A stretch of 64,000 nt of DNA from contig NC_052505.1 of the NCBI RefSeq assembly GCF_014356525.2, positions 9,736,171 through 9,800,170 on the forward strand, written 5' to 3'. Under the pieces are notes generated by a model. It made no database searches, was not told where the DNA came from, and saw nothing but the letters and a program-made list of their open reading frames with translations. Made by a program: the position numbers and the translations under genes. This document shows positions 56,947-64,000 of this stretch, one piece after another. The stretch comes from Nilaparvata lugens (lineage: Eukaryota > Arthropoda > Insecta > Hemiptera > Delphacidae). Every line of letters begins with the position of its first letter. The stretch's first letter is position 1.

Positions 56947-57246
56947 TCATTTGAACACAGAAAAAGTATATTTACACATTTCACCAGCACAACTATTCAT
57001 AATTTCATCTTCAATTCCAATTAACTTATCTATACACAAATTATGAGGATGATAATAACATAGATAGTCTCTTATGTCATTTAAATTAACCGTGCTTAGA
57101 AAAATGTCTTTTAATTGTTTCGCCAAACTATAATTTTCATGAGTTGATTTCCTAATTGCACTTTCACACTCATCATACCAATCAATACAGTTTTTCAACC
57201 TCACTTCCAACTTGTTGTCAGCGGTCAACCACTTTCTCGGATCCAT
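56947..57246 (-). CDS. Small unknown Polinton protein, P2 copy (99 aa), intact
   Basis: MDPRKWLTADNKLEVRLKNC; acidic, helical, with CYYHPHNLC and a Cys near the end. The P1 copy has three nonsense codons. Starts 19 bp after the BIR-like gene stop. No family recognised. Confidence 0.65.
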   Translation of the reverse strand: MDPRKWLTADNKLEVRLKNCIDWYDECESAIRKSTHENYSLAKQLKDIFLSTVNLNDIRDYLCYYHPHNLCIDKLIGIEDEIMNSCAGEMCKYTFSVFK

Positions 57247-57265
57247 GATAAGCGAATGAACAAAA

Positions 57266-58204
57266 CTAAGTGTAGGCTGTTACTATTATAGAGTAATTAA
57301 GTGGCCTTTCTTCATTAATTGCAGACAGACAACATGTACGTGCTTTATGCAGTCTCAATGCATGCATGCAATAAACACACTGAATCTCTTTCCTGTTGTA
57401 GAAGAATCCATAACGAGCAAAGTTTCTTTTCTGCGAATTCATGTACTTCGCGGCCATTTTCATACTTTGCATTCGATTGTTTTCACACATGAAATTATTT
57501 GTTTGATACATATTTTTAAACAACAAATAATTATAATGTTGGGCAGAGAACAAAGCACAACTTCCATCTGGTCTATTTTTATGAATGTTACACACACCAT
57601 AGCACCATGAACTAGTGAAAAAGCTGAAATCGGGTTTTGCAAAATCCTTTGGTATACATTGAACGTTAGTATGTAATCTTCTTAAAAACTTTGCTTTCTC
57701 AGTTCCTTTTGTGAAAATTTTCTCATAACCTACAAGGTAATCACGTATTAATGACTCACTGTATTCTAAATCTCCATCCTCCCATTTTATTTTATGATAG
57801 TGACGTTCTAACCATGTTACATAGTTATACAATTTTGCACTCAATTCTGTCTTTGCAAATGGTGATTTGAAATGGAATACAATATAATTATTAAACTGAT
57901 CAATTATGGCAAGTTCTTTCACAATAATTTGATTACAATCTTGTTTAAACCAGTGAAGATCAACTGTAGCAATTTTCATACTTGCTTGCTTGTCCACTTC
58001 TTTCTCTTCGGCGGGCTCGTCGAATCCTCCATCTTTCTCCTCCTCCTCACGTTTCTGCTCCTCCTCCTCCACCTGCAGCGGCTTCTGGATCGGTGTACTG
58101 CACCTTGGTTCATAATAGAAACTATCGGAATCAAGATCACACTGGATACCAATAGACTGAGTTTGCGCTTTGTCCAAAATATCAGAACACAAAGAATAGG
58201 ACAT
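57266..58204 (-). CDS. Unknown Polinton protein with BIR-like C-terminus, P2 copy (312 aa), intact
   Basis: Uninterrupted version of 25244-26179. Residues 1-45 are followed by a Glu-rich linker (about 45-75), the conserved VDLHWFKQDCNQIIVKELAI region, a Cys/His cluster around residues 205-215 and the BIR-like RNFARYGFFY...QCVYC at about 262-280. A Cys pair (CC) follows near residue 290. If it binds zinc as a partial BIR it might touch apoptosis control, but the canonical BIR His and fourth Cys spacing is absent. Confidence 0.7.
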   Translation of the reverse strand: MSYSLCSDILDKAQTQSIGIQCDLDSDSFYYEPRCSTPIQKPLQVEEEEQKREEEEKDGGFDEPAEEKEVDKQASMKIATVDLHWFKQDCNQIIVKELAIIDQFNNYIVFHFKSPFAKTELSAKLYNYVTWLERHYHKIKWEDGDLEYSESLIRDYLVGYEKIFTKGTEKAKFLRRLHTNVQCIPKDFAKPDFSFFTSSWCYGVCNIHKNRPDGSCALFSAQHYNYLLFKNMYQTNNFMCENNRMQSMKMAAKYMNSQKRNFARYGFFYNRKEIQCVYCMHALRLHKARTCCLSAINEERPLNYSIIVTAYT

Positions 58205-58264
58205 TTTAGATGTTACCTGTTTAAAGGTGAAACTGATAATGAACCAAATTTGTCAGAGTGCACA

Positions 58265-58273
58265 CCTTATATA
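58265..58273 (-). promoter_or_regulatory. TATA box of the BIR-like gene (P2)
   Basis: TATATAAGG on the minus strand, at the same place as in P1. TATCAGTTTC follows about 37 nt downstream, before the ATG at 58204. Confidence 0.5.
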
Positions 58274-58304
58274 ATATTGCAGCCGGTGCACTCTATCAAT
58301 AAAA

Positions 58305-59599
58305 TTACTGAACTTCTTTCACCATGCTCGTCAGAGGTGTGTACTCCATCACACGATCGCTAATTAAAACGCAATAGGCAGAAGTATTTGCAGGTACTGC
58401 ACTATTAAATTCCATTTCAATACGAAGATCTGTCGATGATTTCAAATGACTTGCTTGGTGCGAACAGTCCACAACAATCAGCGGTGTTGATTCACAAAAC
58501 ATTTTAAAGTCAATTTCTGTTCCGAGTTCGCTATTGATTGAATGATTATAATACGAGGGCATGAAATCCAAAAACATCCGGTATAATACCTCCTTTTCAC
58601 CTAGCAGATTTTCATATGGATAATACTCGGTGTTCAAATATACTTTAACATTGTAAATACCGCAGCTATTGAAATTAAATATTGATTTTTTAATTTTATT
58701 CTTACGATCAGTTTGAAATGCAATTATAACGTATTTTGGACTATCAAAACTCGATGTGGTGCGAACTGCCCAAGAATGGTTAAGTGAATTTTGCAAATTT
58801 GGTAATTCACAAATTTCCCAATGCCGGAAACCTAATTTCAGTGGAGTGTCAGCATCGAGCAGTCTCAATAATTTCAGTCTTACATGATCTTCTAAAGTTA
58901 TGTAGGGCATTCTCCATTGCAGTTTTGTAATTTTCACACTAACGCTTGTTCCACTTGCGGACTCAACACAATTTAGGTTTGTCGGTGACCTCAATAAGAC
59001 GAGTTCCTGTTTCAAATTTAAAATTATTCTTTGAAAATCTTCAAAAAACGGGAGGATTAATTTGAGTGGTACACAGAAAGTGAATTTATTATCCGTTAGC
59101 TCATATCCTGCTCTGTCAAAACCAGCCAGGTGATATGTGTTTTTATCGAGCATATTCTTCACTAGTATAGCTTTAACTGTAGATGTTAATCCAATCAATC
59201 TTGATTTAGAAATTTGCTGACCTGCTAATTCATATCGTATTTTGTCAAAAAGGTTGCCGATTACGTTACTGCTTAATTTATAGTCTGCCGCAACTGGTGC
59301 ATCAGTTGGGTCTGTTCCCGGTTTTGTACAATATACAAATTATTTTTGTACAATATACAAATTAATATACAGTTATTTTGTATAATAACTGTTCCCTCAA
59401 TAAATATAAATGATTTGCAAGGTAAAGAATAGACATCTAAAGAATTTATGCCAATACGTGCCTCGTCAGAGTTTTTTATTTCCTGTCCCGAATAAACTGT
59501 ATGAGTGTGAAATTGGAATTTGGTTATATCATTATAAAACTGAAGGTCTGTCTCCACGTCCAGAATTTCACTAATTGCTGCCGCTCCTCCTCCTAACAT
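58305..59599 (-). pseudogene. Double-jelly-roll major capsid protein, P2 copy (insertion)
   Basis: Same protein as 23903-25143. A roughly 50-bp AT-rich insertion at about 59326-59395, made of a duplicated TTGTACAATATACAAATTA unit, shifts the frame after the first 70 residues. The long remainder (frame 58305-59198) is open. The lesion differs from that in P1. Confidence 0.87.
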
Positions 59600-59622
59600 T
59601 CCGCCAATCAACTAACCGCCAG

Positions 59623-59739
59623 TCAACAAGCCGACAAAGCACATTTGTTTTTAGGTGTTGACGCTCTCATGTTCGTCTCTCTAATGACATTGCGTGTACA
59701 CGTCTTATTTGAACGTGGATTGAAAACAAGATAACCCAT
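59623..59739 (-). pseudogene. Small basic protein upstream of the capsid gene, P2 copy (truncated)
   Basis: MGYLVFNPRSNKTCTRN as in P1, but the sequence after ALSA is changed and a TGA ends it after 38 residues. The following bases (GACTGGCGGTTAGTTGATTGGCGG) look like a local duplication of the capsid start region. Confidence 0.6.
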
Positions 59740-59744
59740 TACGT

Positions 59745-60440
59745 TTACTTTTGTTTTTCACGTATGTGCAACCTAATTGTAATTGTATCTCCACGGAAAT
59801 CAATAAACGATCCGTTCTGGTCTGTTACCTTTACATTAATAGTTTGAATTCGATGCGTATTCAAAGGTACATAAATAATTGGTGATGGTACTTTGTTTAT
59901 TAAATAGCCGCTAGGAACCTTTGGTGAAAATTCGTAGATTATATGTTTTTGTTTTCCGTCAGAGTAACTACCACATGCTAAATTACACTCGAGTACAATA
60001 CTACCAATGCTTGTTATGTTAACCAAATGCTGAGAATAATGCCATTTATTTGGTTCCAAAACAACATTATCAAAACCAAGTATCTTACCAATTAAATCAG
60101 TACGTGTTAAATCAATGGCTTTATCAGAATGAATTTCAATCTTCATAGTATTTACGTTTGCTCGTATAATAAGTTTATTCTTCTTCTTCTCATTAATATT
60201 CAATTTATTCTTTAAAGATTTTATAATATCCTCAACTTCATATGCACCCATATCCAGCTCAATTAATCTATCACCATATTTGAAGCTGGAATTTGTTCCT
60301 TTGTTAATGTTTGCAATACTATTGTAACTACAAAAATTAATCAATCCAATTTCCCATTCACAATTTTTATCCAATTCTATAATTTCTTGTAAATGTTCGT
60401 AGAGGTTACTTGTGTTAGATCTTAATGTAATAACAACCAT
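59745..60440 (-). CDS. Penton-like minor capsid protein, P2 copy, intact (231 aa)
   Basis: Complete frame from MVVITLRSN to the stop. Conserved blocks: EIGLINFCSYNSIANINKG near residues 35-52, IGKILGFDN, KVPSPIIYVPLN and the C-terminal FRGDTITIRLHI. This is the single-jelly-roll penton of Polintons and adintoviruses as I recognise it. It lies 31 bp after the protease stop and 5 bp before the small basic gene, the same packing as in P1. Confidence 0.82.
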   Translation of the reverse strand: MVVITLRSNTSNLYEHLQEIIELDKNCEWEIGLINFCSYNSIANINKGTNSSFKYGDRLIELDMGAYEVEDIIKSLKNKLNINEKKKNKLIIRANVNTMKIEIHSDKAIDLTRTDLIGKILGFDNVVLEPNKWHYSQHLVNITSIGSIVLECNLACGSYSDGKQKHIIYEFSPKVPSGYLINKVPSPIIYVPLNTHRIQTINVKVTDQNGSFIDFRGDTITIRLHIREKQK

Positions 60441-60471
60441 CTTGTAATGTGTGTTCAGCACAAACACTTAA

Positions 60472-60879
60472 TTACAACTGATTTGCAAGAAACAATAATG
60501 TAAGATGACCACAAAAATCACTATTTAATGGTTGCATGTGCTCTACATTATAAAATATATTTACTCCAATTTCTTTTTTCCAATATTTGTCCAATTCGTA
60601 TGGCGGTTGTAAATTTCCAATTGGATCAAAATACCAAACAATGGAGCAGACTTTTTTATATGCAACCCGATGTGTGCCTTCCTCGCTTTCCCTCGCTAAA
60701 TTCACAATGGCATTCTAGTTTTTTAGAATTTTTTTGGGTAATGCATCTAGCATATATATATGCTGAATCTCTTATACCTCTTATATCTCTCATATCTCTT
60801 ATATATACCTCTCAGCCGAATCTGTAATAATTTTGACCAATCAATCAAATCATAATTACTCATCTCCTTCAATATTCAT
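60472..60879 (-). pseudogene. Adenain-like protease, P2 copy (early stops)
   Basis: The ATG overlaps the PLA2 gene end as in P1, but TAA follows at codon 8. A TATATAAGAGATATGAGAG-type microsatellite has expanded near 60765-60815, and a TAG lies where P1 has GAG. The catalytic region (GTHRVAYK, YFDPIGN, DFCGHLTLLFL) is still readable. Confidence 0.8.
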
Positions 60880-61557
60880 GTCTTCTTATTCTTCCTACTC
60901 TTCTTTGTTGTTCTACGTTTCTTAACTTGTTTTTGAGGGAATAAACTCACTCCATATGATGATGGGGGTGGTGGGGGGGGTGGAATTAAAACCCTCCCCC
61001 CACTAGTTATTTGAGGAAAAGGCTTCAAAAAATACCCTTTTCCTGCAATATGCTTTTTCAACTGAGCTATAGCTTTGCGTCTAATATCATTACTATAACT
61101 TCTCCTCTCATTCTTCTTCTTCTTCTTCTTCTTTCTCAAAGACCCACCAAATGCCGCTTTAGCTTTCATGACGTTTGTAACAAGATAGCTAAGTGCTTTC
61201 TCAGCAGGAGGTGTTTGTGGATTTTTGAAAATGTCCTGTTGCTAGAGCTCTGTCAGCTACCGCTCGAGTTTTATTATCACTATTTTGTGTGTACGCTATA
61301 TCATGTACCTTACAGGCTCTATCTAATGAATTTATACCTTGATCACCTCTCTTTAACCTTTCATTAACCTTTGTGCCAGGGCCACACCACTGGTATCCCG
61401 GAATATGAATTTCATCCTGGAGATTATCAATTACCTTATTTAAAATAGTTGATGTGACATTACCTGCCAAACCTGACACACCCTTAAAAAGTTTTGTCGC
61501 TGAACTCAAGATTCCTTTACCTCGTTTCCTCGAACTCTGCTTTCTCCTACATACCAT
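60876..61557 (-). pseudogene. Parvovirus-type phospholipase A2 virion protein, P2 copy (frameshift)
   Basis: Intact N-terminus and PLA2 domain (CGPGT, HDIAY) from ATG 61557, without the TGA codons of P1. A deletion at about 61237-61245 (relative to P1) shifts the frame and ends the first part. The basic, proline-run C-terminal part is open in another frame (60876-61169). Confidence 0.85.
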
Positions 61558-61932
61558 TTTCTCACCTTTCAACTCAATGGTTGAACATTAACTGAGGTTA
61601 ATTAATTAATTAATCATTACACCAACTTGATCAAAAGAAAATCGAATTGGTTTAATTTTCAATCGAGTTGGAAACGAATTCACATGCTATTGCTATGTGC
61701 TTATAACATTGCTTGAATGATAAGAATATTATTTCAAATAACAAATAATCTGAAAAGGTGAAGGCAATTTGAAAAGGGGGAAATGACGCCGCCATCACGC
61801 CCACCCACATCTGCAGGAACACGTGCCAAAACAGATGTGGGAGGGAGCGAGTCACCGAAGCGAGCGCTTGGCTGTGTGTGTGTGTGTGTGTCTGTGTAGC
61901 AGTAAAGACTACTGAGCATGCTCACAACAAAC

Positions 61933-62044
61933 TATAAAAGGGGCGCTCACCTTATTTAAATATCATTCACAACAGAGTGTAAGCAGGTGAACCATTTCTT
62001 CTGTGTTTCTACTATTCATTGTGAACTTATCAACAACAACAGGT
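61933..62044 (+). promoter_or_regulatory. Outward TATA promoter with spliced leader (P2)
   Basis: TATAAAAGGGG at 61933-61943, TCATTCACAACAGAG 30 nt downstream, and a leader ending ACAG/GTAAGAATTG (donor GT 62043-62044). Equivalent to 21571-21466 in P1. It reads through the spliced gene in antisense towards the unseen half of P2. Confidence 0.65.
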
Positions 62045-62112
62045 AAGAATTGAAAACAATTTTTATAAAAACAATATTACAATTTATTCACCACTTTTAC
62101 ACATACATACAT

Positions 62113-62181
62113 CTATACAATTCGTATCACATAAGTCGACGAATTGTATAGATATGAAAATTGTTAATGCTTAACAATTTT
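62113..62181 (-). terminator. Two hairpins at the 3' end of the spliced gene (P2)
   Basis: AAAATTGTTAA (62157-62167) pairs with TTAACAATTTT (62171-62181) over the stop codon (62164-62166). CTATACAATTCGT (62113-62125) pairs with ACGAATTGTATAG (62139-62151) just downstream. All pairs are perfect. Confidence 0.65.
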
Positions 62182-63648
62182 TATATCAGTCCAATTCCCC
62201 GACTTATGTGTTACCATCATTACAAAATTTTTACACTTAGCGTTAAATTGCTCTATTTTCTCTGTGCTAATGCAGGAAGCAAATCGTTGCAGTAAATATA
62301 CCTCACTCACAGATTTGCTTCCTGCATTGGTAATTTTTAAAATTACCCGTCGTCCATGCATATTTGTTTGTTCCCTTGCTGCAATAATGGGGTAGGGAGT
62401 GTGCTCCTTTAATTCTCTCAGCGGGATCCAGGGTTTGGTTGCAGGCTGGTTGATTAGTTGCACAAAGTCCAATTCATCCCCCGCTCGCCACACCTCCTCT
62501 ACTAGTGGAACCATGGATGAGTTGTGCTCCATAGCAGCTCGTTTCTGTTGAAAAATATTTGATTAGTGTCTTATTTGTTTCAGATTATCATCATACTAGA
62601 GAACTTGATCAATAGATTATTGATCTCTACATCAGATTATTGTCATAATCTCAACTTGCCATCATCAGATTGGCATTCTCTGCATAAAGTGAGTAATATC
62701 AGTTATTGAAATAATATTTCCTTGCTATCAAATAATTTATGCATGATTGATTACTTTAAACAATAATATCTCATAATTCAATTTCTAATCAGTTCAAATA
62801 ATATTGGTAACAAATAATTGATGCATGAACGTTCTAATTGGTTCAAATAATATTGGTAACAAATAATTGTTGCATGATCGATTACTTTAATCAATAATAT
62901 CTCATAATTCAATTTCTAATCAGTTCAAATAATATTTCCTTGCAATCATTTTCTAATCATTTCAAATAATATTGCTAACAAATAATTGATGCATGAACAT
63001 ACTAATCAGTTCAAATAATATTGGTAACAAATAATTGATGCATGATCGTTCTAATCACTTCAAATAATATTGGTAACAAATAATTTATGCATGATCGACT
63101 ACTTTAATCAATAATATCTCATAATTCGATTTCTAATCACTTCAAATAATATTTCCTTGCCATCAATTTCTAATCATTTCAAATAATATTGGTATCAAAT
63201 AATAATAATAATCAAGGGCTTGTATGTGCACAGATTTTTTTAACAATCAATCATGGAAAAAAATCTGTACACACACAAGTTGATAATATTTGTTGAAACT
63301 AACCTTTGTTTGAGAGTAGATTGACTCGTCCTCATCCCCGCTAACTTCAGCCTCCTCCTCAAATGTCAACTTCCGCTTCCCCTGCTTCTGCCTGATGTTC
63401 GGTAGAGTAGTTAGCACCGCTCGCCGCGGTGCCCAGGTAGCAGCTGGAGCCAGGCATTGAATAGGGCTGTCCCCGACCACGATCTCGCCGCCCGGCGATG
63501 GTGGTTCCACGTTGAGTGGTGAGACGACGGGTGCAGCAGCTGACGACTCAGCAGCAGCGATGGCGGCTTTCCGCTGCCAGTAGTTGAGCACGCGCTGGTG
63601 TGCTGGTGGGCTATCTGGCAGGATGTATGAAGATGGTGGAGAACTCAT
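62164..63648 (-). CDS. Spliced two-exon Polinton protein, P2 copy, intact (241 aa)
   Basis: Exon 1 63648-63304 (ATG, MSSPPSSYILPDSPPAHQ), intron 63303-62545 with tandem repeats, exon 2 62544-62164. Donor AAG/GTTAGT, acceptor TTTTTCAACAG; phase 0. Regions: Ser/Pro-rich start, Ala-rich helix (about residues 28-40), basic QGKRKLTF, acidic EEEAEVSGDEDE, a KR pair at the junction, and the C-terminal domain KPWIPLREL...RRVILKI...EVYLLQRF...IEQFNAKC. No lesion, consistent splice sites in both elements and a TATA promoter make a real gene likely. Function unknown; DNA- or RNA-binding in the nucleus is a guess. Confidence 0.8.
62269..62328 (-). promoter_or_regulatory. Perfect 17-bp inverted repeat inside exon 2 (P2)
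   Basis: AATGCAGGAAGCAAATC (62269-62285) and its exact complement (62312-62328), loop 26 nt. Centred between the Val and Tyr codons of EVYL, within two bases of the centre of the unrelated-sequence P1 repeat at 21189-21228. Confidence 0.85.
62705..63205. repeat. Tandem repeat array in the P2 intron
   Basis: Inverse of the P1 intron units (CATGATCGATTACTTTAATC, TTGGTAACAAATAATTGATG), about half as long as in P1. Confidence 0.8.
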
Positions 63649-63707
63649 CGCGAAGTATACTCAAAGTAGACTCTGATGTAAATGACAATTTTCCTCTCAT
63701 CACTTCT

Positions 63708-63716
63708 GTTTATATA
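63708..63716 (-). promoter_or_regulatory. TATA box of the P2 spliced gene
   Basis: TATATAAAC on the minus strand, 60 bp upstream of the ATG at 63648, as in P1. Confidence 0.6.
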
Positions 63717-64000
63717 CCATATGTTTCTCTCTCTGTTCCAGGCTCGTGCGAGTGAGAGTGAAGCGTGCTACAAGCGAAAAAAATTCAAATTTCTCCCCTA
63801 CAACACGTGCTCCCACATCGTTATTGGCAACATTCAGATTTGTGAGTATTCTCTCTCCTATCATAAAAAACTGTCACTCAAACATTCTATATTTTTGAAT
63901 CGCATCCTTGCATGACCGGCATGTGTTAGAAGACGAAAAAAATCTTGTCTAGAACTCTGCATGGGACGGTGTCTGCCCACACCTGCTAGAAGCTGAAAAA

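Larger units (their letters stand above)
55690..64000 (-). mobile_element. Second Polinton P2, inverted relative to P1, cut by the window edge
   Basis: Starts AGTAGAGGGAACTTAAGAG as P1 does, with about 745 bp of terminal repeat, then the P1 capsid-side genes in the same order on the minus strand up to the spliced gene and its promoter. Its other half lies beyond 64000. Bases before it are ATTTTT (55684-55689), the expected target duplication copy. It lies 35-55 kb from the matching parts of P1. Confidence 0.92.

Overview
The window looks like nuclear DNA of an insect, probably a hemipteran of planthopper type. That host call is inference, from the AT-rich background, dense interspersed repeats, a three-exon secreted-protein gene and insect-style TATA/initiator promoters. 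Nothing bacterial was seen: no rRNA, tRNA or CRISPR array. Most of the sequence is mobile DNA.

The centrepiece is a Polinton/Maverick (adintovirus-like) element, 'P1', at 8242-27841. It is 19.6 kb long, has AGT...ACT ends, terminal inverted repeats of about 0.8 kb and a 6-bp target duplication, CACAGT. Leftward genes are an unknown small protein, a coiled-coil protein, a conserved Polinton protein (broken), an A32/FtsK-type packaging ATPase (intact) and a DDE integrase with chromodomain (frameshifted). Rightward genes are a spliced two-exon gene, a parvovirus-type phospholipase A2 protein, an adenain-like protease, a penton-like minor capsid protein, a small basic ORF, a double-jelly-roll major capsid protein, a BIR-like zinc protein and two unknown proteins. 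No DNA polymerase B was found. The middle of P1 (14.1-18.1 kb) is filled with other transposon debris.

P1 sits inside the 5' LTR of an LTR retrotransposon (7333-32309; 4-bp duplication GCAT; 47-bp tandem repeats in the LTRs). The gag zinc-knuckle codons of that retrotransposon are split by an 800-bp hAT-like element (28479-29276; 8-bp duplication). A second, inverted Polinton 'P2' begins at 55690 and runs off the right edge. It carries the same capsid-side genes with different lesions.

Between them (32.3-55.7 kb) lie unassigned AT-rich DNA, a second LTR element whose left flank and LTR are duplicated (possibly two haplotypes joined), a foldback element, Helitron-like 705-bp direct repeats around two tandem 1.5-kb units encoding an envelope-like C-terminus, and a compact host gene (53457-55352) that ends about 340 bp before P2.

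The most unusual signal is the spliced Polinton gene. It has an intron full of tandem repeats. Its second exon is strongly diverged between P1 and P2, yet both copies carry a long perfect inverted repeat centred on the same codons and a second hairpin over the stop codon. A convergent antisense TATA promoter with a near-identical initiator and a conserved splice donor lies just behind it.
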